Program-made: the position numbers and the translations under genes
Assembly: GCF_024267675.1 (NCBI RefSeq)
Contig: NZ_JALDYX010000028.1
Coordinates: 1-64,000 of the forward strand
DNA from: Marinobacterium sedimentorum
GTDB taxonomy: Bacteria; Pseudomonadota; Gammaproteobacteria; Pseudomonadales; Balneatricaceae
DNA length: 64,000 nt
Direction of reading: 5' to 3'
Shown here: positions 1 through 8,325 of the stretch, piece by piece
Position numbering within the stretch: position 1 is the stretch's first letter
Layout of the letters: the number at the start of each line of letters is the position of its first letter
Notes under the pieces: model-generated
Seen by the model: the letters and a program-made list of their open reading frames with translations, nothing else
Database searches by the model: none
What the model was told of the DNA's origin: nothing

Positions 1-383
1 ATCGACAGGCTAACCCCCACCCACTGGCGCAAGCTGATGGCATGGTGCAGAAAGAACCGGCTGATAATCAGAATCAGCACAGGAATCATAGAGTGCATCA
101 GCGTGGTGTTGGTCGCGGTCGTGGTTTGCAGACCGGTATAAATCAGGGTGTTGAAGCAGGAAACGCCCAGTATCGAGAGCAGCAGTATGATCGGCCAGTT
201 GGCGCGGATCACCGCCCATTCGCGCCTAATGCGCGGCAGCACTATGGGCAGCAGTATCAGCATGGCCAGGGTCCAGCGCGAGGCGGCCAGGCTTACCGGA
301 GGGAACTCCAGGTGAATCGCCCGTGCCATGACCGAGTTACCCACCCAAAACAGCACGGTAAACACCAGCAACAGCTGAGCCAT
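1..383 (-). CDS. EamA/DMT-family membrane transporter, N-terminal part (cut by window edge)
   Basis: Reading the minus strand from an ATG at 383 gives a protein starting MAQLLLVFTVLFWVGNSVMA, followed by regularly spaced hydrophobic segments and a motif like NTLIYTGLQTTTATNTTLM. This pattern is typical of the first half of EamA (drug/metabolite transporter superfamily) carriers of about 290-300 residues. The reading frame stays open to the window edge, so about 127 residues are seen and the rest lies outside. The start shares one base with the stop of the upstream potassium-channel gene (TGATG), suggesting translational coupling. The substrate cannot be predicted. Family assignment is from sequence pattern only. 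Confidence 0.72.
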   Translation of the reverse strand, partial: MAQLLLVFTVLFWVGNSVMARAIHLEFPPVSLAASRWTLAMLILLPIVLPRIRREWAVIRANWPIILLLSILGVSCFNTLIYTGLQTTTATNTTLMHSMIPVLILIISRFFLHHAISLRQWVGVSLS

Positions 384-2080
384 CAGCGCCTGCCTCCCGG
401 ATTCAGCAAACGCGACAGCAAGCTATCGCTGTTTTCCCGCCCGGTAAGCAGATATTGCAACAAGTTGTAATTATTCACTGTCCACTCCATTTGATGCAGT
501 GCTTCACTCAAGCCACAAAAAAGTAATTCGTCCCCCTCCTGCAACTCGCACAATTCGCCCGGCAGCAGCCGCACCTCGGTGCCACGCCGGTGCATCAGCG
601 CCAGACAGGCCAGGCTGCAGGTACGATCGCGCGGATCCTTCATCAGGGTACGCAGTTTCAGCGTCTGCCCGGGCTGGCGCATCAGCAGCGCCGGAGTGTC
701 TTCCTGACACAGCCGGATGCCCCAGCTGTCCAGCTCCCGATCGCCTACCACATGACTCATGCGATTGAGCAGTACATGGGCCCAGACATCGTCGTGCTCG
801 CGCAGCATGCGCTCGATAAACACCGGCAACAGTGGCGTCTTGATCTGCGCCAGAATGCGGTTGGCGATAATCCGGCCGGGTTCCATCACAAAATCCGCAC
901 GCGAACTCTGAAACACCAGATCGTTCTCGCCCAGATTCTGCCGCACCACCGTGATCAGCTTAGGGTTCAGCGCCCGCGCCGTCATGATGATCGAGAGGTT
1001 GTCGGCATCGTGAAAGGTGCCGGCCACTATACCGACGGCATCGCCGACGCCAGCATCCTGCAGCGTCACGGCCTCGGTGCCGATGCCCCGCACCCGGTGC
1101 AGCGGCGGTATCAGATCGTCACTGCCCTCATTGATCAACGTCAGCTCGACACCGGCCTGCCGGAAGGTCCCACAGAGCGCGCGGCCAAAACGACCATAAC
1201 CGCAGATGATCCAGCGCCCTTCCATGCGCTTGTTGGCCGTCGCCATATGGCGGTGCAAAGGATTGAGCAGCCAGTCGTACACCAGATGGGTATAGGGGGC
1301 GTGGGTGGTCAGTACCAGGTATTCGGCATAGGAGCGAAACGGGTCCACCACCAGATTGGTGCCAAAGGAGTCGAGGTTGGCGGTGGTCACATCGGATTCA
1401 GTACGGCTGATCACCATCCGCTCAGGCACCAGCACCTTGCTGGCAATGGCAATGGCCAGGTTCGCCTGATCATCGTTGGTCAGCGCCAGCACACCGATAC
1501 AATGCTGATGCCGCAGGCCGGCATCGTGCAGCACATCGGGCAGGGAGGCGTCGGCACACAGGCGCGGCACCCGAATCGACAGACCGTCCATCTCCAGGGC
1601 GTCGATGCGCTCCTGCTTCAGGTCCAGCACCACGGTGCGAATGTTCCGCGCCGCCAGTTTCTTTACCACCTGGGAACCGGTAACACCGTAGCCGCAGATC
1701 AGGTAAAACGGCTCCCGCAACCGGAGTACCTCGGTGACGAAGGAACGCCTGCGCATCAGGCGCCCGAAGGCTGGCTCCTGCAGCAGCGTCAACAGAGTAC
1801 CAATGCTGTACAGCCAGGCAATGACCGTGGCGTAGATGCAGGCCAGGGTCCAGAAGCGCTGCCCATCGGTAAAGGGGTAAGGCACCTCGCCAAAACCGAT
1901 GGTCGACCCCATAAAGGAGACGAAGTAGAAGGCATGGAAGAAGTCCATGCGCCAGGGCTGCCCCTGATCATCCACCCCCGGGATCAGCACCAACCCCAGC
2001 ACCGACGCCGCATAGACCACGATAAGGGTGATCAGCGGTGCCCGCAGTCGGCGCAGCAGTATATAGATGACATCATTCAT
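383..2080 (-). CDS. Potassium-channel-like protein with two RCK/TrkA-N domains
   Basis: The 565-residue protein has two N-terminal membrane helices (about 15-35 and 75-100) flanking a pore loop with the filter-like sequence STIGFGE (residues 59-65), a variant of the K+ channel TVGYG signature. Two Rossmann-type RCK/TrkA-N domains follow, each with a glycine-rich nucleotide-binding motif (CGYGVTG near 129-135 and CGYGRFG near 293-299), and the last ~90 residues look like a TrkA-C domain. By family knowledge this is a ligand-gated K+ channel or related cation channel of the inner membrane, with the RCK domains sensing NAD(H) or another ligand. It sits 13 bases after the small membrane gene and overlaps the EamA gene, so the three are probably one transcript. 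Confidence 0.85.
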   Translation of the reverse strand: MNDVIYILLRRLRAPLITLIVVYAASVLGLVLIPGVDDQGQPWRMDFFHAFYFVSFMGSTIGFGEVPYPFTDGQRFWTLACIYATVIAWLYSIGTLLTLLQEPAFGRLMRRRSFVTEVLRLREPFYLICGYGVTGSQVVKKLAARNIRTVVLDLKQERIDALEMDGLSIRVPRLCADASLPDVLHDAGLRHQHCIGVLALTNDDQANLAIAIASKVLVPERMVISRTESDVTTANLDSFGTNLVVDPFRSYAEYLVLTTHAPYTHLVYDWLLNPLHRHMATANKRMEGRWIICGYGRFGRALCGTFRQAGVELTLINEGSDDLIPPLHRVRGIGTEAVTLQDAGVGDAVGIVAGTFHDADNLSIIMTARALNPKLITVVRQNLGENDLVFQSSRADFVMEPGRIIANRILAQIKTPLLPVFIERMLREHDDVWAHVLLNRMSHVVGDRELDSWGIRLCQEDTPALLMRQPGQTLKLRTLMKDPRDRTCSLACLALMHRRGTEVRLLPGELCELQEGDELLFCGLSEALHQMEWTVNNYNLLQYLLTGRENSDSLLSRLLNPGGRR

Positions 2081-2093
2081 CGCGGAGCGCCTG

Positions 2094-2474
2094 TCAGCGC
2101 CGGACCATCACGGTCTCGACCACCAGCAACACCACCGACAGTATATTGGCCATGAGCGCGCCGCCCGACAGCGAGACCACACTGGCCAGAATCAGCTCGT
2201 CGACACCCCCGCCCACCTGGGCGGCGTAGCCCCAGATAACCGCGGCGGCCACCAGCTGCAGATCCGCCACCAGACTGGTAGCCAGCATCATGGCGCCGAC
2301 ATGGGTGCGATCACCGAATTTAAGCACAGTGCAGATCAGGCTGATCACCAGGGCAGCGTAGAGCTCGTACACATTATGGTGATTCGGGTTGCTCGTATCA
2401 CCGACGAAAAAGCCAAAGTTCAGCGTCAGCGCCAGCACGATAAAGAAGGCAAAAATCACTTTCTCACGGTTCAT
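2094..2474 (-). CDS. Small conserved membrane protein, DUF6394-like
   Basis: The protein is 126 residues from the ATG at 2474, which is preceded by AAGGGA at good distance; an upstream in-frame ATG at 2489 has no such site. It shows four hydrophobic segments (about residues 4-20, 37-52, 60-85 and 95-122) and a conserved-looking NPNHHNVYELYAALVISLIC stretch between the first two. I associate it with DUF6394, small membrane proteins of unknown function found in Pseudomonas-like bacteria, but this is recall rather than a search result. It is the first gene of a probable operon with the potassium-channel-like gene 13 bases downstream, which hints at an ion-transport role. Function unknown. Confidence 0.7.
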   Translation of the reverse strand: MNREKVIFAFFIVLALTLNFGFFVGDTSNPNHHNVYELYAALVISLICTVLKFGDRTHVGAMMLATSLVADLQLVAAAVIWGYAAQVGGGVDELILASVVSLSGGALMANILSVVLLVVETVMVRR

Positions 2475-2724
2475 TGGATTCCCTTGCATGATCGAACAGC
2501 CAGATGGATGCCCGATTGTATCGACTGTAGCCCGTCGCTGCCACGCACGACAGCGGCCTGCGCGCAGAATCAGCGGGCGCTGCTGCCCTGGCGACTTGAT
2601 GCAGGCGCCAGCGAACTTTGCACCGGGGGTACAGTCACAAGGCTCACAACTCTGAGTGACAAGTCATGTGCAGGCTCAGTAGTATGTTGACCCTGTTGCC
2701 GGCACCCAAGGACCCCGAGACGCC

Positions 2725-5580
2725 ATGAGACAAAAGAACTTCGCCGCCCCCCTGCTGTTGCTGTTTTTCTGGCTGTTCAGTCTGCCGGCACTGGCCCAGG
2801 GCCAGATCAGCGTCAGCCCCAACGACACCCGCGACTACCTGAATTTCACCCTGGACAACCAGCTCAAGGTGCTGGTGATATCGGACCCCGGCACCGACAA
2901 GGCCGCCGCATCGCTGGATGTGGATGTCGGCTCCAATGCCGACCCTAAGGCGCGCATGGGGCTGGCCCACTTCCTGGAACACATGCTGTTTCTGGGCACC
3001 GAGAAATACCCCGAGGCCGGCGCCTACCAGGCATTTATCCGCGCCAGCGGCGGCAGTCACAATGCCTATACATCCTATGAAAACACCAACTATTTCTTCG
3101 ATGTCAGCGCTGAGAACCTGACACCGGCGCTGGATCGCTTCGCGCAGTTCTTTATAGCGCCGCTGTTCAACGAAACCTACGTGGACCGCGAGCGCAATGC
3201 CGTCAACTCCGAATACCAGAGCGGCCTGCGTGACGACAGCCGGCGCATCTGGAGCACCTACAAGCGCCTGACCAACCCGCAGCACAGCTTCAGCCAGTTC
3301 AATGTCGGCAATCTGGACACGCTGTCCAACGATGAACCCGGCGCATTGCGCCAGGACCTGCTCGACTTCTACCAGCGCTACTACTCCGCCAATCTGATGA
3401 CACTGGTGGTACTGGGCCGCGAGCCCGTCACAGAGCTGCGTGCGCTCGTTGAGGCCCGCTTTGCCGATGTAAAGAACTTCGATGCCGCTCCCTTTCGCGA
3501 CACCGCACCGCTTTATACGCCCGGCACGCTGCCCGCTAGGCTCGATATCCGCACCCTGGACGATACCCGCGAGCTGAGCCTGAGTTTCCCGCTGCCGCCG
3601 GTCAAGGACTACTGGTCCCAGAAGCCGCTGTATTACCTGTCGAGCCTGATCGGCTATGAAGGCAAGGGCAGCCTGCTGTCGGCCCTGAAGGACCGGGGCT
3701 GGGCCAATGAGCTGGGCGCATCACAGGGCATGGAGCTGCCCAATGCCTCGTCACTGGTGGTCAATATTGACCTTACCGAACAGGGCTTTGAGCATTATCA
3801 GCAGGTAGTGGCGCTCTTTTTCAGTTATGTGCGCCTGCTGCGCCAGAGCGGCATCGACGAGCAACTCTACGCAGAAGAGCGCCAGCTAAACGCTACGCGC
3901 TTTCGCTTTGTCGAGCCCAGCTCCCCCGTTCACTATGTGCGCCAGCTGGCCCGCGGACTGCAGGAATATCCAGCCGCTCACGTGCTGGATGCAGGCTATG
4001 TGCTTGCGGACTTCGACGCCGAGCTGATCCGCCGTTTTCTGGCGCCGGTACGCCCCGATAACATGCAGCTCACGCTGCAGGCGCAGGATCTGGACACCGA
4101 CCAGGTCGACCCCTGGTACCAGACCGGCTATCGCATCACGCCGCTGTCCGATGCGCAGCTGTCACAGTGGCGCCTCAACCCTGCGGGCGACGACATGCTC
4201 AGCATCCGCCCGCTCAATCCCTACGTGGCACAGGACCTGGAACTCAAGCCCCTGGCACAGGCTGCCAGCACCCGCCCCCGGGCGCTGCTGTCCCAGGCCG
4301 GGCTTGAGCTCTGGCATCAGCAGGACAGTGAATTTCGCATCCCCAAGGCCGATTTCTACTTCTCGCTGCTGTCACAGCCCGCCAATGCCGATGCCACCGG
4401 CGCCGTACTGACCGCGCTCTATACCCGCATGGTGAACGACGAGCTCAACGAAACCCTGTACGACGCTGCACTGGCAGGGCTCTCGGTAAGCCTGTATCCG
4501 CATATGAAAGGCATCAGTGTACGCATCTCCGGTTACAACGAGCGCCAGCCGGTATTGCTCGATGCCCTGCTGCACACCATGGTCAAACCGCAGCTGGATG
4601 CCGGCCGCTTTGAATTGATTCGCCAGCAGTACGCCCAGGAACTGGCCAACGAGCGTAACGACACGCCCTATAGTCAAACCACCGGCGAGCTTTACAACCT
4701 GCTGCTGCCGCAGTGGTCCAGCGAGCAGAAACTCACCGCGCTGCAATCGGTTACGCGCGCGCAGCTGCAGCGGTTCGTCCCCGGACTGCTGGCCAACACC
4801 CGCCTGCGGGTGCTGTCCCACGGCAATCGCCAGGCCGATGAAGCCCTCGCCATGGCGCATACCGTCAACCAGGTACTGCGCAGCAACGCCGCACTGGCCA
4901 AGCCCGCCAGTATCGACGTCGTGCAGCTGAATCCGCAGGAGGCACTGGTACAGACGCTGGAGCTGGAGCACGAAGACTCCGCCGTTACCCTGTACCTGCA
5001 GGGGCAGGATACCGACCTTGGAACCCGCGCCGCCTACATGCTGCTGGGGGAAATGCTGTCGTCACCGTTTTACAACGAGCTGCGCACCGAACAGCAGCTG
5101 GGCTATGTCGTTTTCGCCAGCTCCATGTCGCTGCTGAATGTGCCGGGGCTCGCCCTGGTGGTGCAGTCGCCGCTCGCGGATCCGCTGACGCTGGAGCAAA
5201 AGATGGAGCAGTTCCTGCGGGATATCAAACCGCTGTTCAGCCAGCTCGATGCCAGCTCCCTGGCCGAGGTGAAAGCCAGCACCCTGTCCCGCCTGCTGCA
5301 AAAGGAAACCAGCCTGAGTCAGCGCAGCGGGCGCTACTGGCAGGAGCTGGATCGGGGAGACCTGGGTTTTGACAGCCGCGAGCAACTCGCCGCCGCCATA
5401 GAAGCGCTCAGCGTGGCGGATCTGCAGCGTCAGTTCGCCTCTCTTACTGCACGCAGCCTGCTGGTCAGAAGTTTTGGCAAGAGCATTCGCGCCAAATTCG
5501 AAACCCGGGAAACAAACAGGCGCGCCGATACGGCAATCAGCGCCCTCAGGGCAGCGGATGCCTTTGTGCCCGGCGCCTGA
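2725..5580 (+). CDS. ptrA: Periplasmic M16 (insulinase/pitrilysin) zinc metalloprotease
   Basis: The 951-residue protein begins with a signal peptide (hydrophobic residues 8-22, likely cut after ALAQ). The inverted zinc motif HFLEH lies at residues 82-86 and the third ligand is probably E163 in ERNAVNSE, 77 residues further on, as in E. coli protease III. Four M16 repeat domains are expected and the length fits (E. coli PtrA is 962). The late motif RTEQQLGYVVFAS is typical of insulinase-type enzymes. It probably degrades short peptides in the periplasm. The gene stands alone, divergent from the small membrane gene and convergent with the sbcB unit. The symbol is by similarity; other pitrilysin paralogues are possible. 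Confidence 0.88.
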   Translation: MRQKNFAAPLLLLFFWLFSLPALAQGQISVSPNDTRDYLNFTLDNQLKVLVISDPGTDKAAASLDVDVGSNADPKARMGLAHFLEHMLFLGTEKYPEAGAYQAFIRASGGSHNAYTSYENTNYFFDVSAENLTPALDRFAQFFIAPLFNETYVDRERNAVNSEYQSGLRDDSRRIWSTYKRLTNPQHSFSQFNVGNLDTLSNDEPGALRQDLLDFYQRYYSANLMTLVVLGREPVTELRALVEARFADVKNFDAAPFRDTAPLYTPGTLPARLDIRTLDDTRELSLSFPLPPVKDYWSQKPLYYLSSLIGYEGKGSLLSALKDRGWANELGASQGMELPNASSLVVNIDLTEQGFEHYQQVVALFFSYVRLLRQSGIDEQLYAEERQLNATRFRFVEPSSPVHYVRQLARGLQEYPAAHVLDAGYVLADFDAELIRRFLAPVRPDNMQLTLQAQDLDTDQVDPWYQTGYRITPLSDAQLSQWRLNPAGDDMLSIRPLNPYVAQDLELKPLAQAASTRPRALLSQAGLELWHQQDSEFRIPKADFYFSLLSQPANADATGAVLTALYTRMVNDELNETLYDAALAGLSVSLYPHMKGISVRISGYNERQPVLLDALLHTMVKPQLDAGRFELIRQQYAQELANERNDTPYSQTTGELYNLLLPQWSSEQKLTALQSVTRAQLQRFVPGLLANTRLRVLSHGNRQADEALAMAHTVNQVLRSNAALAKPASIDVVQLNPQEALVQTLELEHEDSAVTLYLQGQDTDLGTRAAYMLLGEMLSSPFYNELRTEQQLGYVVFASSMSLLNVPGLALVVQSPLADPLTLEQKMEQFLRDIKPLFSQLDASSLAEVKASTLSRLLQKETSLSQRSGRYWQELDRGDLGFDSREQLAAAIEALSVADLQRQFASLTARSLLVRSFGKSIRAKFETRETNRRADTAISALRAADAFVPGA

Positions 5581-5624
5581 TCACACATAGCTGTTATCTG
5601 ACAAGAGGTGGTGATTAAGAGAAA

Positions 5625-5645
5625 TGGCGGCGGAATTTGGCCGCC
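5625..5645. terminator. Possible hairpin between convergent genes
   Basis: TGGCGGC and GCCGCCA form a 7-bp stem around an 8-base loop in the space between the protease gene and the convergent small secreted-protein gene. There is no T-run on either side, so termination is only a guess from its position. Confidence 0.3.
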
Positions 5646-5688
5646 AGCGCCAAGCGCCCTGCCCGGCTATGCCCTGGAGCGTTCAGGA

Positions 5689-6066
5689 TCAGTCCTGCAA
5701 CGGCTCCGCCGCCTGCAGATAAGGCGTGCCGGGCTCTGCCTTTATCTGCTCGAAAACACGGTCTTCACCGCTGGACGCCGCGGGCCTTTTTACAGACCCG
5801 ATCAGCACGTCGGTGTCATCAGGCGCTTTTGCATAAGGCACTATATGGGGTGCCGGCAGGCCGGGCCCTGTATCCTCTGGCCGGACTTCAGGCATGACTT
5901 CGCCATCAAGACTGCCACGTGCCTTGTTGTCATAAACACTTTGCCCCTTCACTGACCCTGCCGAAAAGCCCTCTGGCTCGGTCAGCGCATAGGGCAGTCC
6001 CTCTTCGCCCCAGAGCGGTGGAGCCAGCAGGCTCAGCAAACTGAAGCCAAGCGCCAGGGCTCTCAC
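5689..6066 (-). CDS. Small exported protein of unknown function, coupled to sbcB
   Basis: This 125-residue ORF starts MRALALGFSLLSLLAPPLWG, a convincing signal peptide, followed by a polar, proline-rich mature part with no cysteines and no recognisable domain. Its ATG overlaps the sbcB stop codon by 4 bases, so it would be translated by coupling. That overlap and the signal sequence are the reasons to call it a gene. I do not recognise the family. It could be lineage-specific or a spurious ORF, though codon choice resembles its neighbours. Confidence 0.55.
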   Translation of the reverse strand: MRALALGFSLLSLLAPPLWGEEGLPYALTEPEGFSAGSVKGQSVYDNKARGSLDGEVMPEVRPEDTGPGLPAPHIVPYAKAPDDTDVLIGSVKRPAASSGEDRVFEQIKAEPGTPYLQAAEPLQD

Positions 6067-7526
6067 CCGTCCATGCCCTCCATCGGATAGATGGCTTCGG
6101 CATAGACATTCAGCTCTTCCAGAATACGACGCTGTTCATCGGTGCGCTCCGGCGCCTGATACAGCGTATTCAGCCGCTCGTAAAACGCCTTCATCCCCAG
6201 ATAGCCGTCACTGTTGTCACCCAACAGCTTGCGATGGCGATACTCTTCCCAGTGCAGCCGCTCATCATCACTGAGGCTGTTAGGGAAATTGCGTGCCTTG
6301 TAGCGCAGCAGCATTTCTTCCAGCCGTGGATCCTGAAACGCCAGTTCCAGCGCGCCAAGTTCCTGCGGGTCGCAGGCGCGAATCCGTGCCATGGCCGATT
6401 TATCGGCCTCGCCAAAGAAGCCGCCGCTGTAGAGCATCTGATCAGGGTCAGACGGCGTATCAAAATCACTCTCGCCAAACACCTCTGCCAGAGTAGCCTG
6501 CAGACCGTCAAAGCTGCGCAGGATCTGCAAGTGCGTGCGACAGCTATCACCGTCAATCTGCAGCCGCTTGGCCTCAACCGCCGTCAGCATGCCAGCGGGA
6601 GCAACAATGGGGCACTTGTTGATATGGACCTGCTTGAGTGCGATCCGTGGCGCACCGGGCTCAAGATCTTCGCTGCGGCTGTACATCAGGCGGCGGATAT
6701 CAGCCGCGGGCAAACTCAGCAGCGGTGTCGGATCGACCCGCAGATCCCAGACGATCACGCTGTTGCGATTGACCGGATGCACCGCCAGGGGCGCGACTAT
6801 GGCGCAGTTGCCCCACTCCACCGGATAACGCGACGACACATGCAGCACCGGCTTGTGCCTGGTCACATCGAGCAATGCCTGCACCGAACGCTTGCCGCGG
6901 TTTTTCAGCACATAGTCGTACAGTTTGGGCTGACGCTCGCGCACAAGTTTCGCCATGGCGATGGTGGCATAGACGTCGGACAGCGCATCATGGGCATGAC
7001 CATGATCTATGGCGTTGGCGCGGGTCAGATCTTCAAGGCGCAGGCTCGGCGTACCGTCGTCGTAGCTCGGCCACTCGATACCCTCGGGGCGCAACGCCCG
7101 TGTCAGGCGCAGCATGTCGATGATGTCCCAGCGCGAACAGTCGTTCTGCCACTCCCGCGCATAGGGGTCGTAGAAATTGCGGTACAAGGTGTAGCGCGTC
7201 ACCTCGTCATCGAAGCGGATACTGTTGTAGCCCACGCCACAGGTACCCGGACGGGCCATTTCAGCGTGAATCCTGGCGATGAACTCAGCCTCGCAGACAC
7301 CGTCCACCAGCGCCTGCTGCGGCGTGATACCGGTGATCAGGCAGGCTTCGGGGTTAGGCAGAAAATCATCCGCCGGTTTGCAGAAAAACATCACCGGTTC
7401 TTCGATGATGTTCAACTCCATATCGGTACGTATTCCGGCAAACTGGGCCGGGCGATCACGCTTGGGGTCGGCGCCGAAGGTTTCGTAATCGTGCCAGAAG
7501 AAAGTCGGCGTGGCGGAGACAGACAT
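6063..7526 (-). CDS. sbcB: Exodeoxyribonuclease I
   Basis: ExoI degrades single-stranded DNA 3' to 5' and takes part in recombination and mismatch repair. The 487-residue product opens with FFWHDYETFG, holding the DEDD exonuclease residues D13 and E15; YNSIRFDDEVTRYTLYRN and the later HDALSDVYATIAMAKLV supply the other conserved exonuclease motifs. The C-terminal ExoI-specific region (NFPNSLSDDERLHWEEYR) is complete. E. coli SbcB is 475 residues. The frame is open further upstream to 7577, but the E. coli protein and the motif position favour the ATG at 7526. It is divergent from the ychJ-like gene. Confidence 0.93.
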   Translation of the reverse strand: MSVSATPTFFWHDYETFGADPKRDRPAQFAGIRTDMELNIIEEPVMFFCKPADDFLPNPEACLITGITPQQALVDGVCEAEFIARIHAEMARPGTCGVGYNSIRFDDEVTRYTLYRNFYDPYAREWQNDCSRWDIIDMLRLTRALRPEGIEWPSYDDGTPSLRLEDLTRANAIDHGHAHDALSDVYATIAMAKLVRERQPKLYDYVLKNRGKRSVQALLDVTRHKPVLHVSSRYPVEWGNCAIVAPLAVHPVNRNSVIVWDLRVDPTPLLSLPAADIRRLMYSRSEDLEPGAPRIALKQVHINKCPIVAPAGMLTAVEAKRLQIDGDSCRTHLQILRSFDGLQATLAEVFGESDFDTPSDPDQMLYSGGFFGEADKSAMARIRACDPQELGALELAFQDPRLEEMLLRYKARNFPNSLSDDERLHWEEYRHRKLLGDNSDGYLGMKAFYERLNTLYQAPERTDEQRRILEELNVYAEAIYPMEGMDG

Positions 7527-7697
7527 CGAATCGATAGCTTCCCTGATAAAAATGATCAACCCGACGGCAGACGCCACATCGGATCCTGTTTAGACTAAGG
7601 GGCGAGCGCCCGGCAACAGTCTGCATTAAAGCCTAACAGCTCGGCCGGCGTCGATCCATTTCAGCTGCACGGATGGCGGCAAACACAACGGATAACC

Positions 7698-8162
7698 ATG
7701 TCGAAGAAGAAATCTGCCTCCGCTAACCCGGCCGATATGGCCGCCGGCATGCCTTGTCCCTGCCAGAGCGACAGGCTGTACAGCGATTGCTGCAAGCCCG
7801 CCATTAGCGGCAAGCAGCCAGCACCGACCGCGGAAAAACTGATGCGCTCACGCTACAGCGCCTTTGCACTGGGGCTCGCATCCTACCTGATTGATACCCT
7901 GGCACCGGAGCGGCGCCAGCCGGGCGAGCGCGGTGCACTTAAACGGCAATTCAGATCCACCCGCTGGACAGGCCTGCGAATTATTGACGTTCAGGCCGGT
8001 GGCGAGCAGGACAGAACCGGCACGGTGGAATTCGAAGCCTTGTACATCAGCGCTGAAGAACCCGGGCGGCTGCACGAACGCTCGCGTTTCAGGCGCGACG
8101 ACATGGGCCGCTGGTACTATGTCGATGGCGACGCCAAATTCCTGTCCGGCTCGGCAAATTAA
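7698..8162 (+). CDS. ychJ: YchJ-family (UPF0225) protein with SEC-C zinc motif
   Basis: The 154-residue protein has an N-terminal SEC-C-like motif, MPCPCQSDRLYSDCC (cysteines near 20, 22, 31, 32), similar to the zinc-binding tail of SecA. The middle carries the YchJ signature LMRSRYSAFALGLASYLIDT and the end carries RWYYVDGD. YchJ proteins have an NTF2-like fold and no firmly established function. It is transcribed divergently from sbcB, about 170 bases away, and co-directionally with the DUF349 gene. Confidence 0.85.
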   Translation: MSKKKSASANPADMAAGMPCPCQSDRLYSDCCKPAISGKQPAPTAEKLMRSRYSAFALGLASYLIDTLAPERRQPGERGALKRQFRSTRWTGLRIIDVQAGGEQDRTGTVEFEALYISAEEPGRLHERSRFRRDDMGRWYYVDGDAKFLSGSAN

Positions 8163-8325
8163 CTGCGAGAAGACAACAGGATTGGTGCTCGGTTCCTGTA
8201 ATTGGCCATTTTGCATGGATGTCAACTCTTTCGCTGCCATCCATGGCGTCTTAGAATAGCTAGCTTTCGCGCTGCAGCATAACGAGATCATGCTGCCCAA
8301 CCCTTATGCCGGGACCCCCCTACCA

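Noticed and set aside
590..2155. 521-codon plus-strand ORF opposite the potassium-channel gene
   Set aside because: It is antisense to a gene with clear pore and RCK motifs; the translated sequence is His/Gln-rich and without recognisable domains.
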